Notes: a model not told the origin generated them from the letters alone. Counted from the stretch's first letter, positions 36,863 through 45,550 are shown. The stretch: DNA of 64,000 bases from JAODBJ01 sp963782465 (GCA_963782465.1 CAWAJR010000003.1:310001-374000); one strand, 5' to 3'. Made by a program: numbers and translations.

Positions 36863-37818
36863 CCGCCGTCGGGGCGTACTGGACCGAACGGCGAGCCCCG
36901 GCCATGGGGAGCACGGCCCATCTCGTGCTCGGCGACGCCGACCCGGCGCTGGCCGACTGGGCAGTGGAGGAACTCGAACGGCTCGAACAGTGCTGGAGCC
37001 GGTTCCGCCCGGGCAGTGAGCTCCGGCGCCTGAACGCCGGTTCGGGGGAGTGGGTTGCGGTCAGCGCCCCGATGCGGCTCGCGCTGGCGAACGCCCGAAC
37101 GCTCTGGGAGGCGACGGGCGGCGCGTTCGACCCGACGACGATCGACGCGCTCGAGCGGGCCGGCTACGACCGTTCGTTCGAACTCGTCGACGCGGTCGAT
37201 GCCCATGCCACCGGGGCGTCCGAGACCGCGAGGGGCGGCGGGCCGGCCCCCGGCTTCGGCGGCGTCGACATCGACGTGCCCGGCAGCGCCGCGCGACTCC
37301 CGCCGGGAACCCGACTCGACCTCGGCGGCATCGGCAAGGGCCTGGCCGCGGACCTTCTCGCGCAAGGGCTCGTCGAGCGCGGGGCGCGCACCGCGCTCGT
37401 GTCGGTCGGTGGGGACCTGCGCGCGTACGGCGACCCGCCGGCACCGGAAGGCTGGCTCGTCCCGGTCGAGGACCCCGACGATCCCGGCCGCGTCGCCTTC
37501 AAGTACCCCCTGGTGCGCGGCGGTCTGGTGACGAGCACGACGCGGATCCGTCGCTGGCGGCGCGCCGGTCGCGACCTCCACCACATCATCGACCCGGCGA
37601 CCGGCGAACCGACGGCGACATCGATCGTCGCGGTCGTCGCCGCGGCGAACGAAGCGTGGTGGGCCGAAGGCATCGCGAAGGCGATGATCGTCCGCGGACC
37701 ACGCGACGCGCCCGCGCTCGCGCGGCGAGCCGGGGTGCGCGCCTGGTGTTTCGGGGCCGATGGCTCCTGCTCGGAAGTCAACCCACCGTTGACGCCGTCT
37801 TCTTTTTCTTCTTCTTGA
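36853..37818 (+). CDS. apbE: ApbE-like FMN transferase
   Basis: 321 residues from an ATG at 36853 overlapping the previous stop by 10 bases (ATGCCCCTGA). ApbE features in order: MGSTAHLVLGD, LERLEQCWSRFRPGSELRRLN, ATGGAFDPTTIDAL, LDLGGIGKGLAADLL, SVGGDLRAYG, and the metal-binding block HHIIDPATGEP with the ALIVRG-like end. ApbE couples FMN to Thr/Ser of target proteins and is normally exported; no signal or lipobox is seen at this start. If the upstream frame is continuous instead, the upstream helix would anchor it. No FMN-binding partner is visible. The 3' end overlaps the phosphoesterase gene by 41 bases. Confidence 0.85.
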   Translation: MPLTAVGAYWTERRAPAMGSTAHLVLGDADPALADWAVEELERLEQCWSRFRPGSELRRLNAGSGEWVAVSAPMRLALANARTLWEATGGAFDPTTIDALERAGYDRSFELVDAVDAHATGASETARGGGPAPGFGGVDIDVPGSAARLPPGTRLDLGGIGKGLAADLLAQGLVERGARTALVSVGGDLRAYGDPPAPEGWLVPVEDPDDPGRVAFKYPLVRGGLVTSTTRIRRWRRAGRDLHHIIDPATGEPTATSIVAVVAAANEAWWAEGIAKAMIVRGPRDAPALARRAGVRAWCFGADGSCSEVNPPLTPSSFSSS

Positions 37819-39193
37819 TCGGGATGATCGCGTCGTCCGGTGGGATCGGGCCGCCGGGGTTCCCGGGTGTGCAGACATCGGGGCCGGCGGCGAGCGCAGG
37901 TGCCGGCAGCAAGGGCGGTTCGAGGAAGGGTGCCCGCCGCAGGTCGATGCTGTCGAGCAGGTTGTCGGCGCGCGCGTCGCGGTAGGTCAGCGCCCCGAGG
38001 TTCCATTTCGTCTCGACGAGTTTCAACACCGACGTGTGGTCGTGCACCACGTGCGACACATGGTGCCGGCGGGCGTAGGGCGACACGATCACGCTCGGTA
38101 CGCGGAACCCGTACCGGTCGTAGCCGGCTTGGATGTCGGTCGGTTGGATGTCGGGCGGGATGTCGTCGGGCGCGATCGCTCGCGGCGGAGGAACGTGGTC
38201 GTAGTAACCACCGTGCTCGTCGTAGGTCCAGATCAGCAAGGTCTTGTCCCAGTTCGGGCCCTGCATCACCGCGTTGATCACCTGGGCCGAGAACTGCTCA
38301 CCGAGACGGACGTCTTGCGGGTCTTCCTCCGACTGGGTGTTGAAGTTCGGGTCGACGATGCAGAACGACGGCAGCGTGCCGGCGGCGACGTCGGTGAAGA
38401 ATTGCGAGATCGGCGAGAAGTTCGACGGGTAGTCGACGAGGGTCTTCAGGATGATCGCGGCCGACGGTGCATCCTGCCAGTAGTTGCGCCAAGAGATGCC
38501 GTAGGTGTGGAAACGGTCGAAGATCGTGCCGTTCGGCGGGGGCGGCGCGGTGAGCGCATCGTTCGTGGTGCTCACGATCCCGGCCGCGGTACCGGCCATG
38601 AGGAACCGGCGGTTCGGGTACGTCTGCGCGAGCACGGAACAGAACCACCGATCGCACAGCGGGAAGGTATTGGCGAGGCCGGCGTAGAACGGAAGGTCGG
38701 TCTCGTCCCAGTAACCCATCGCGACGGGGCCGCTGCCCTCGACGAAGCCGTCGTTGCGGCCGTGGTCCCAGGCCCGGTGACTGACGTTCCACGCCTGGCT
38801 CGGCACGCTGTGCAACTGGCACGTCGAGGGCATGTGGAACGCGCGGATGAGGTTCCCGTTGCCGTCGGGGTTCGTGTCGCGCGGCTTGCCCTGGTGCATC
38901 GAGAACCCGTCGCCGCGGCGCAACGTGCCGAAGTGATCGTCGTACGAGTGGTTCTCGAGCATCAACACGATGATGTTGTCGATCAGCGGCAGCGTGTCGA
39001 CACCCTCGGGGAGATGGGGGAACGGGCGCGAACCCGGGCCGCGCACCCGGCCGAGCCCGTGCTCGAAGTGATTGCGCGCGCGGTTGCGCGACTCGGCCGC
39101 GCCGGGAAGTGCACCCAAACCCCCGAGCGCGGCGCCGGCACCGACGGCCGCCATCCCTTTCAGCAACGATCTCCGGCTCAGCTCGTGGTCCAT
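37778..39193 (-). CDS. Tat-exported phosphoesterase (phospholipase C/acid phosphatase family)
   Basis: 471 residues from an ATG at 39193. Twin-arginine signal (SRRSLLKGMAAVGAGAALGG). The catalytic start of the family is IVLMLENHSYDDHFG (Glu-Asn metal ligands). Further conserved parts are PNRRFLMAGTAAG, FCIVDPNFN, TYDEHGGYYDHVPPP and RVPSVIVSPYARR. Such enzymes hydrolyse phosphate or phospholipid esters outside the cell. The C-terminus ends in a Lys run (IKKKKKKTAS) encoded by a low-GC tract that on the other strand gives the Ser-rich end of ApbE. Confidence 0.93.
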   Translation of the reverse strand: MDHELSRRSLLKGMAAVGAGAALGGLGALPGAAESRNRARNHFEHGLGRVRGPGSRPFPHLPEGVDTLPLIDNIIVLMLENHSYDDHFGTLRRGDGFSMHQGKPRDTNPDGNGNLIRAFHMPSTCQLHSVPSQAWNVSHRAWDHGRNDGFVEGSGPVAMGYWDETDLPFYAGLANTFPLCDRWFCSVLAQTYPNRRFLMAGTAAGIVSTTNDALTAPPPPNGTIFDRFHTYGISWRNYWQDAPSAAIILKTLVDYPSNFSPISQFFTDVAAGTLPSFCIVDPNFNTQSEEDPQDVRLGEQFSAQVINAVMQGPNWDKTLLIWTYDEHGGYYDHVPPPRAIAPDDIPPDIQPTDIQAGYDRYGFRVPSVIVSPYARRHHVSHVVHDHTSVLKLVETKWNLGALTYRDARADNLLDSIDLRRAPFLEPPLLPAPALAAGPDVCTPGNPGGPIPPDDAIIPIKKKKKKTASTVG

Positions 39194-39320
39194 GACTCGG
39201 TTGTACCCCGTCACCGGCCGCGGCGCACGATCCATCGGACTCACGGTCGTCGCGCGCCGATACGACGTCGATGTCGGAAATCTGCTCCTACCGGTCGGTG
39301 GGCATCGCTACTTTCCGGTC

Positions 39321-40136
39321 ATGACCAACGCAACCAACAAAGCGAACACGTTCGCCGCGCTGCACCACGATGACACGCCGCTCCTGCTCCCGAACCCGTG
39401 GGACGCCGGGACCGCGAAACTCTTCGCCGCGCTCGGGTTCCGGGCGCTCGCGACGACGAGCGGTGGGATGGCCGCCGCGCTCGGGCGGCTCGACGGCTAC
39501 GTCACCCGCGACGAAGCACTCGCCCACGCCGCCGCGATCGTCGCGGCGACCGACCTTCCGGTGAGCGCCGACCTCGAGAACGGGTTCGCCGACGCGCCCG
39601 ACGCCGTCGCCGAGACCTACCGCCTCGCGGTGGGCGCGGGGCTCGCGGGGGCGTCGATCGAGGACTACTCGGGCCATGTCACCAATGCGCTCTACGACGC
39701 GGCGCTCGCGGCCGAGCGCGTCAGCGCTGCGGCCGAAGCCGCCCATCGTGGCGAGACGCACCTCGTCCTCACCGCGCGAGCCGAGAACTACCTGCGCGGG
39801 CGGCCCGATCTCGCCGACACGATCTCGCGCCTGCAGGCGTACCAAGCGGCCGGCGCCGACGTCGTCTACGCACCCGGTGTGACGAACGCCGACGAGATCC
39901 GCAGCATCGTCACATCGGTCGACGTGCCGGTGAACGTCCTCGCGCTGCCGGGGGCGCCGACCGTCGCCGAACTCGGCGCCCTCGGCGTGAAGCGCATCTC
40001 GATCGGTGGCGCGTTCAGCGCCGTCGCGATCGGCGCCGTCGTGACCGCGGCGCGCGAGTTCCTCGAGCAAGGCACCTACGGCTTCTGGGCGGTCGCCGGC
40101 GCGGGCCGCGAGGCGGCCCGCAACGCGTTCGGCTGA
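39321..40136 (+). CDS. Isocitrate lyase/PEP mutase superfamily protein
   Basis: 271 residues from an ATG at 39321. A TIM barrel with the PEP mutase/isocitrate lyase layout: LLLPNPWDAGTAKLF, TTSGGMAAALGRLDG, the metal/acid block SADLENGFAD, GASIEDYSG, RAENYLRGRPD, NVLALPGAPTV. The Cys of true isocitrate lyases is not present in the expected KKCGH-type place, so it is an oxaloacetate-decarboxylase or phosphonate-type homologue of uncertain reaction. It is divergent from the phosphoesterase gene. Confidence 0.87.
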   Translation: MTNATNKANTFAALHHDDTPLLLPNPWDAGTAKLFAALGFRALATTSGGMAAALGRLDGYVTRDEALAHAAAIVAATDLPVSADLENGFADAPDAVAETYRLAVGAGLAGASIEDYSGHVTNALYDAALAAERVSAAAEAAHRGETHLVLTARAENYLRGRPDLADTISRLQAYQAAGADVVYAPGVTNADEIRSIVTSVDVPVNVLALPGAPTVAELGALGVKRISIGGAFSAVAIGAVVTAAREFLEQGTYGFWAVAGAGREAARNAFG

Positions 40137-40239
40137 AGCGCGTCGGGCGCCGCGCCGGTCGAACGTGTCACCTGACGCATTCGCGTTGAACGATCGGTCG
40201 CGAGACTCGTACAACCGGGCGGACGCGCCCAGCGCGACC

Positions 40240-40280
40240 GCCAAAACCTGACTTGACCGGTTGGGTTTTGGCCGTAGGCT
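40240..40280 (+). promoter_or_regulatory. Promoter with inverted repeat before metY
   Basis: GCCAAAACC (40240-40248) and GGTTTTGGC (40264-40272) are 9-base inverted arms with a 15-base spacer. Between them, TTGACC (40253-40258) with TAGGCT (40275-40280) after 16 bases fits a sigma-70-type promoter. A repressor dimer bound to the repeat would cover the core promoter. The metY start is 49 bases downstream, with GAGGAGGT as ribosome site. Sulfur- or methionine-responsive control is inferred. Confidence 0.6.
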
Positions 40281-40328
40281 GCGCGAGCGCGCCGTCGGGA
40301 GGCGCAACAGACCTGAGGAGGTCAACCG

Positions 40329-41630
40329 ATGAGCGACTGGGGCTTCGAGACCCGGCAAGTTCACGCGGGCTCGGTCGACGCCGACCCGGCGACCGGGGCA
40401 CGGGTCGTGCCGATCTACCAGACGACGTCGTTCGTGTTCCGAGACACGGCGCACGCGGCGGCGCTCTTCGGGCTCGAAGAGCTCGGGATGATCTACACGC
40501 GGATCATGAACCCGACGCAGAACGCGTTCGAGGAACGGATGGCGGCCATCGAGGGCGGCGTCGGCGCGCTCGCGGCGGCCAGCGGCCAGGCCGCGCAGAC
40601 GATGGCGTTGCTCAACCTCGCCGAGAACGGCGGGCACATCGTGTCGAGTTCCTCGCTGTACGGCGGTACCTACAACCAGTTGCACTACACGTTCCCCAAA
40701 CTCGGGGTCGAGGTGTCGTTCATCGACGACCCCGACGATCTCGACGCGTGGCGCGCCGCGATCCGGCCGAACACCAAGGCCTTTTATGGTGAGAGCATCG
40801 GCAACCCGAAAGGCGACGTGTTCGACCTCGAAGGGGTGTCGGCGATCGCGCACGGCAGCGGCATCCCGCTCGTGATCGACAACACGCTCGCGACCCCGTA
40901 CCTGTTGAACCCGCTGCACCACGGCGCCGACATCGTCACCCATTCCGCGACGAAATTCATCGGCGGGCACGGCACGTCGATCGGCGGCGTGATCGTCGAC
41001 GGTGGCGCGTTCGACTACGCCGCCAGCGGCCGGTTCCCGAACTTCACCGAACCCGACCCGAGCTACCACGGCCTCGTGTTCTCGCAACTGCCCGAACCGC
41101 TGCGCCCGGCGCAGTACATCCTGAAGTGCCGTTTGCAGTACCAGCGCGACCTCGGCGCGGCCGTCTCGCCGTTCAACGCGTTCTTGTTCCTGCAGGGCCT
41201 GCAGACCCTGAGCCTCCGGATGGAACGCCACTCGCAGAACGCCCTTGCCGTCGCGCAATGGCTCGAACAACGAGACGAAGTCGAGTGGGTCGCGTACCCC
41301 GGCCTCGCGTCGAGCAAGTGGAACGGCCGGGCGAAGCAACTGCTGCCTCGCGGGCAGGGCGCGATCCTCGCGTTCGGGATCAAGGGTGGTCTCGAGGCCG
41401 GCCGCAAGTTCATCGACAGTCTCGAACTGTTCAGCCATCTCGCCAACGTGGGCGACGTGCGCAGCCTGGCCATCCACCCGGCGAGCACGACCCACAGCCA
41501 GCTGTCGGCCGAGGAGCAGATGACGACCGGGGTCAGCCCCGACCTCGTCCGCCTGTCGGTCGGGATCGAGACGCTCGACGACATCCTCGCCGACCTCGAC
41601 GCGGGGTTCCGCGCCGCGAAGGGCGCCTGA
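40329..41630 (+). CDS. metY: O-acetylhomoserine sulfhydrylase
   Basis: 433 residues with a strong GAGGAGGT ribosome site. PLP-dependent Cys/Met metabolism family: FETRQVHAGS, PIYQTTSFVF, YTRIMNPTQNAFE, the PLP-Lys motif VTHSATKFIGGHGTSIGG, and the C-terminal HPASTTHSQLS. The length (433) and a small insertion fit the O-acetylhomoserine aminocarboxypropyltransferase group rather than MetB. It makes homocysteine from O-acetylhomoserine and sulfide. metX follows eight bases after its stop, giving the direct sulfhydrylation route. Confidence 0.95.
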   Translation: MSDWGFETRQVHAGSVDADPATGARVVPIYQTTSFVFRDTAHAAALFGLEELGMIYTRIMNPTQNAFEERMAAIEGGVGALAAASGQAAQTMALLNLAENGGHIVSSSSLYGGTYNQLHYTFPKLGVEVSFIDDPDDLDAWRAAIRPNTKAFYGESIGNPKGDVFDLEGVSAIAHGSGIPLVIDNTLATPYLLNPLHHGADIVTHSATKFIGGHGTSIGGVIVDGGAFDYAASGRFPNFTEPDPSYHGLVFSQLPEPLRPAQYILKCRLQYQRDLGAAVSPFNAFLFLQGLQTLSLRMERHSQNALAVAQWLEQRDEVEWVAYPGLASSKWNGRAKQLLPRGQGAILAFGIKGGLEAGRKFIDSLELFSHLANVGDVRSLAIHPASTTHSQLSAEEQMTTGVSPDLVRLSVGIETLDDILADLDAGFRAAKGA

Positions 41631-41637
41631 CACCCTC

Positions 41638-42789
41638 GTGGTCCCTCCCGACCCGCTGGTCCCTCCCACTGGCGCGTGGCGTCCCGGCGATCCGCCGGGA
41701 CGCCGCCAGTTTGCCGACCTCTTCGCGAGTGAACCGCTCGCGCTCGAAGGGGGAGGGGAGCTGTCACCCGTCACGGTCGCGTTCGAGACGTTCGGCACGC
41801 TGCGCACCGACCGTTCGAACGCGGTGCTCGTGCTGCACGCCCTCACCGGCGACAGTCACGTGAGCGGCGGCAAGGAACCCGGCCACGTGAGCGGCGGGTG
41901 GTGGGAAGGCGTCGTCGGGCCGGGCCGCGCGGTCGACACCGACCGCTACTTCGTCGTCTGCCCCAACATTCTCGGCGGCTGCCAGGGCACGACCGGACCG
42001 TCGTCCATCGACCCGACCACCGGCGATCCGTTCGGGAGCCGGTTCCCGGTGATCACGATCCGCGACCAGGTCGCGGTCGAAGCGGCTTTCGCCGACGCGC
42101 TCGGGATCGAACGGTGGGCCTGCGTCATCGGCGCGTCACTCGGTGGCCAACGCGCGCTCGAATGGGCGATCACGTACCCCGAGCGAGTGCCGAACGCAGT
42201 GGTGATCGCCGCGAACGCGGCTGCGACCGCCGAACAGATCGCGCTGTGCGCGCTGCAGGTCCACGCGATACGAGCCGATCCCCATTTCCACGGCGGCGAC
42301 TACTACTGCAGCGCGACCGGTGAAGGCCCGTGGCGGGGCATGTCGATCGCACGGGGGATCGGGCAGGTGTCGTACCGGTCGGAGATCGAGCTCGCCGACC
42401 GGTTCGGCCGTACGGACCAGGCCGGCGAAGACCCGATGCGCGGTGGCCGGTACGCGGTGGAGTCGTACCTCGAGTACCACGGCCGCAAGCTTGCCGACCG
42501 GTTCGACGCGAACACCTACATCGCGCTGTCGAACGCGATGAACCATCACGATGTCGGTCGCGGGCGAGGTGGGATCGCCGCCGCGCTCGCCCGGATCACG
42601 GGCCACGTCACCCTCGGCGGCATCGACTCCGACCGGCTCTACCCGTTGCGCCTCCAGCAGGAGCTCGCCGCGCTGATCCCGCGGAATTCGGGCGTGCACG
42701 TCATCGAATCGATCGCCGGGCACGACGCATTCCTGCTCGAAGACGAGGTCGTCGGCAAGATCGTCGAGGGCGCGCTCCCCGGTCGCTGA
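41638..42789 (+). CDS. metX: Homoserine O-acetyltransferase
   Basis: 383 residues from a GTG at 41638. Alpha/beta hydrolase fold: ALTGDSHVSGG, the conserved block NILGGCQGTTGPSS, the nucleophile elbow GASLGGQRALEWA, RFDANTYIALSNAMNHHDVGRG, then Asp in GIDSDRLYPLRLQQEL and His in GHDAFLLE. It acetylates homoserine to feed MetY directly upstream, within one transcript. Confidence 0.94.
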   Translation: MVPPDPLVPPTGAWRPGDPPGRRQFADLFASEPLALEGGGELSPVTVAFETFGTLRTDRSNAVLVLHALTGDSHVSGGKEPGHVSGGWWEGVVGPGRAVDTDRYFVVCPNILGGCQGTTGPSSIDPTTGDPFGSRFPVITIRDQVAVEAAFADALGIERWACVIGASLGGQRALEWAITYPERVPNAVVIAANAAATAEQIALCALQVHAIRADPHFHGGDYYCSATGEGPWRGMSIARGIGQVSYRSEIELADRFGRTDQAGEDPMRGGRYAVESYLEYHGRKLADRFDANTYIALSNAMNHHDVGRGRGGIAAALARITGHVTLGGIDSDRLYPLRLQQELAALIPRNSGVHVIESIAGHDAFLLEDEVVGKIVEGALPGR

Positions 42790-42813
42790 AGCGCCCCACG
42801 TCGAGCCCACGGG

Positions 42814-43803
42814 TCACATGTGCGCGGCGGCGCGCATGTCGGGCGCGTGGCACGCGTCGGCGAGGCAAGGGAGCCCGAGCATCGACTCCCACGCGGCGAG
42901 CGTGCCCGCGAACCCGGCGCCCGACAACGTCTGCGGCCCCGGAACCGCGCTGGGCGCGATCCAGAGATTCGGCACCGGATGGTCCTCGTCGTACCAGACG
43001 AACACCGCGACCTTGCCGGCCCGGTACGCGGCGCTCGTGATCACCGGTTGGATGTTCGCCTTCGCCCATTGGTTCACCGACTTGTTCGAGCAGTCGTGAC
43101 CGTCGTTGCACAAGGTCGGGGTCACGAACGCGAAGTTCGGGAGCGCGTCGGCACGGAACTCCGAATACGGGCGGACCTGCGCGTTGCATTGCGCTCGGTC
43201 TTGGGAGCTCCACAGGTAGAGCGGCGGCACGTGCTTCGCCGCGTTCCCCGACGCGCTGCACGGCGCCGACGCGCCTTCGACATAGTCGATCGCTCGGAGG
43301 TGCGCAGCCCGGGCCTGGCGGAAAATGTTGTCGGCCGTCGTGCTGCACGTCGACGACGGTGAACAGTCGTCGACGACACCCGGTTGGCGCGCACCGGTGA
43401 TCTGGCCGACGTACTGGGTCGCGCTCGACTGTGCAGTGTCGGTCTCGGTCCAATCGGCGAAGTAGCTGCAGTGCCGGGCGAGCTTGTGGAGGTAAGGGAG
43501 GTGCGCGAAGGCGTCGCCGACGTCGCTCCAAGAGCGGTTCTCGAAGGAGAACACCACCACCGATGTGTAGCGCGCCGGTGCGCCACCGGTCGCCTGGCAG
43601 GCTGCGTTCTTCCCGGCCTTGTCTTTCTTCGCTTTGGGCTTCGTCGTGCCGCGGCCGTCGACCGTCGAGGTCGAACGCTTCGACCCGGCATTCGGGTTCG
43701 AAGACGACGAACCGGCCGACGAGTAGATGACCGCGCCGGCGGCGATGAGCGCGGCGAGCGCGACTCCGACCATGATCTGGGAGCGACCCACCTTCACCGG
43801 CAC
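42814..43803 (-). CDS. Exported phosphoesterase-family protein
   Basis: 329 residues from a GTG at 43803. One N-terminal helix (IMVGVALAALIAAGAVI) then a Ser/Lys-rich linker. The catalytic-like segment is VVVFSFENRSWSDVGDAFAHLPYL, a divergent form of the E-N-R/H-S block of the phosphoesterase (PF04185-like) family. Pairs of Cys (CSPSSTCSTT, CNDGHDC) and YDEDHPVPNLWI further along fit an extracellular disulfide-bonded enzyme. It is smaller than, and distinct from, the Tat enzyme at 37778. It is divergent from the stress protein gene and convergent with metX. Confidence 0.8.
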   Translation of the reverse strand: MPVKVGRSQIMVGVALAALIAAGAVIYSSAGSSSSNPNAGSKRSTSTVDGRGTTKPKAKKDKAGKNAACQATGGAPARYTSVVVFSFENRSWSDVGDAFAHLPYLHKLARHCSYFADWTETDTAQSSATQYVGQITGARQPGVVDDCSPSSTCSTTADNIFRQARAAHLRAIDYVEGASAPCSASGNAAKHVPPLYLWSSQDRAQCNAQVRPYSEFRADALPNFAFVTPTLCNDGHDCSNKSVNQWAKANIQPVITSAAYRAGKVAVFVWYDEDHPVPNLWIAPSAVPGPQTLSGAGFAGTLAAWESMLGLPCLADACHAPDMRAAAHM

Positions 43804-43873
43804 CCGCTCAGTCTGCCCGGCAGGGCCCGGCGTGCCCGGTCGGGGGAGTCGCCACCTTCGTACCGAGGAGGCG

Positions 43874-43887
43874 GGGACGAACGGCCC
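43874..43887. promoter_or_regulatory. DosR-box-like site upstream of stress protein
   Basis: GGGAC-GAAC-GGCCC at 31 bases before the start of the stress protein gene matches the two half-sites of the DosR (hypoxia) box, GGGAC-N4-GTCCC, with one mismatch. Universal stress proteins are common DosR targets in actinobacteria. No DosR gene is in the window, so this is a suggestion. Confidence 0.3.
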
Positions 43888-43917
43888 TGAACCGCGCAGC
43901 CGCTCGGGTACACGATC

Positions 43918-44763
43918 GTGACGTCAAGGTTCGCGACCGAGGGATCCGCCGTGCCCGTCCAAGAGATCGTCGTTCCGCTCGATGGCTCCGAGTTCGCGGA
44001 GCGTGCCCTCCACGTGGGCATTGCCCTCGCTCGACGCGTCGGCGGGCGCGTGATGGTCGTCACGGCGGTCGCCTCCGGTGCGCCCCCTCTGCCCGACGGG
44101 TATGTGGATCGCCTCGTCGGGACCACGACCGACGTACCCATCCATTCCGTGCTGATCCGAGACCGGGGGCCGGCCGATGCCATCGCAACCGTCACCCTCG
44201 AATCGCCCGATCGCATGGTGTGCATGACGAGCCACGGCCGCGGCGGTTTGCGGTGGGCGATGCTCGGCAGCGTCGCCGAGGAAGTCGTGCAGCGAAGCGA
44301 CCGCGCGCTGATGCTCGTCGGGCGCCATTGCGATCCCCAGGCCGTCGAGCGACACGGGCCCATCGTCATCGCGGTCGACGGCCAACCGGCGTCGGAGGCC
44401 GTCGCGGACGACGCTCGGGTGTGGGCTTCGCTGCTCGACGCCGATCTCCGGGTCGCGGTGGCGATCCACCCCCTCGACGTCGAGGATGCGCAACACCCCG
44501 ACGCGTTGCTCGACCCCATCGTCGAACGGCTCGCGGAGCGCGGTGCCCTCGTCGTACCCGAGCTTTTGCGCGGTACCTACGTCGCGGGAGCCATCGCCGA
44601 CTTCGCGCAGTTCGTCGACGCGTCGATGATCGCGATGACCAAGCGCGCCAAGGGAACCGCGCGTCGCATCGCGCTCGGGAGCGTAACGATGGGGGTCCTC
44701 AACGCCGCGGCCTGCCCCGTCCTCGTGACCCGGCAACCCGACGAAGCCGCCGCGCCGGCCTGA
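43918..44763 (+). CDS. Universal stress protein, two tandem UspA domains
   Basis: 281 residues from a GTG at 43918. The two Usp halves begin EIVVPLDGSEFAERALHVG and PIVIAVDGQPASEAVADDA. The ATP-binding end motif of half one reads SHGRGGLRWAMLGSVAEEVVQ and that of half two KRAKGTARRIALGSVTMGVLN. Both ATP-binding loops look intact. Such proteins bind ATP and support survival in hypoxia or stationary phase. It is divergent from the phosphoesterase-like gene. Confidence 0.9.
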   Translation: MTSRFATEGSAVPVQEIVVPLDGSEFAERALHVGIALARRVGGRVMVVTAVASGAPPLPDGYVDRLVGTTTDVPIHSVLIRDRGPADAIATVTLESPDRMVCMTSHGRGGLRWAMLGSVAEEVVQRSDRALMLVGRHCDPQAVERHGPIVIAVDGQPASEAVADDARVWASLLDADLRVAVAIHPLDVEDAQHPDALLDPIVERLAERGALVVPELLRGTYVAGAIADFAQFVDASMIAMTKRAKGTARRIALGSVTMGVLNAAACPVLVTRQPDEAAAPA

Positions 44764-44786
44764 CCCGTTGCCGCCCTCGCCGAGGC

Positions 44787-45065
44787 TCAAGCGGCGATCA
44801 GGTCGGCGTACTCGGGATGGTCGCCGATGAACGCGGCGACGAACGGGCACTGCGGTACGACGGTGCGACCCTGACCGCGGATCGCGTCGAGGGTGTCGCG
44901 CACGAGACGTTCGGCGATGCCCTGCCCGCGGTAGGCGGGAACGGTCTCGGTGTGCACCAAGACGATCGAGTCGCCGTGGCGGCGATAGTCGACGAACGCG
45001 GCGACCTCGCCGTCGACCTGCGCCTCGTAGCGCGATCGGGCCGGGTTGTCGTGCACTTCGATCAT
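44787..45065 (-). CDS. GNAT-fold acetyltransferase, YjdJ-like
   Basis: 92 residues from an ATG at 45065 with GGAAGG nine bases before. Small GNAT domain of the YjdJ type: FVDYRRHGDSIVLVHTETVPAYRGQGIAERLV with the acetyl-CoA loop R-G-Q-G-I-A, and the last motif CPFVAAFIGDHPEYADL. It is encoded just after soxR, whose stop overlaps this start (ATGA), so the two are coupled. The acceptor is unknown. Confidence 0.85.
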   Translation of the reverse strand: MIEVHDNPARSRYEAQVDGEVAAFVDYRRHGDSIVLVHTETVPAYRGQGIAERLVRDTLDAIRGQGRTVVPQCPFVAAFIGDHPEYADLIAA

Positions 45066-45535
45066 CGGTCGTTTCCTTCCGGTCGGAGGTCGAGTGGCGT
45101 GTCGCCGAGGAGATAGCGGGGCCCGGTGCCGAGGGCTGCGGCGGCATCGTGCGGGTTGTACAGCGCGCACGCCTTCAGCGACAGGCAGCCGCACCCGATG
45201 CACGAGCTGAGTTCGTCGCGCAGGCGTTCCAGCACGCCGATCTGTTCCTCGATGCGGGGTCGCCACGAACGAGACAGGCGATCCCAGTCGGCCTTGTTCG
45301 GTGTTCGCCCGTCGGGGAGCGATGCGAGCGCGCTGCGCACTTCGTCGAGGGTGAGGCCCACCCGTTGCGCGACCCGGATGAAGGCGACCCGCCGCAGCAC
45401 ATCGCGGTGATAACGACGCTGCCCGCCGTGCGAGCGGGTGGCCTCGATGAGCCCTTCGTGTTCGTAGAAGCGCAGCGCGCTCGTCGCGACCCCGGTGCGT
45501 TCGGCGACCTCGCCGATCGACAACGTTTCAGTCAT
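45062..45535 (-). CDS. soxR: Redox-sensitive MerR-type activator SoxR
   Basis: 157 residues from an ATG at 45535; an ATG at 45547 would add four. MerR HTH: LSIGEVAERTGVATSALRFYEHEGLI, then a dimerisation helix and the iron-sulfur motif C-x2-C-x-C-x5-C as CIGCGCLSLKAC near 120-131, which defines SoxR. It senses redox-active compounds through a [2Fe-2S] cluster. It is divergent from the gene at 45588, whose promoter (45551-45581) has the 19-base spacer of SoxR targets, and is followed in its own operon by the GNAT gene. Confidence 0.93.
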   Translation of the reverse strand: MTETLSIGEVAERTGVATSALRFYEHEGLIEATRSHGGQRRYHRDVLRRVAFIRVAQRVGLTLDEVRSALASLPDGRTPNKADWDRLSRSWRPRIEEQIGVLERLRDELSSCIGCGCLSLKACALYNPHDAAAALGTGPRYLLGDTPLDLRPEGNDR

Positions 45536-45550
45536 GGTCGAGATCATGCC

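Noticed and set aside
34705..37878. A very long minus-strand frame continuing from the TetR gene.
   Set aside because: Only the last 209 residues are TetR-like; the rest is antisense to the Pro-rich and ApbE genes.
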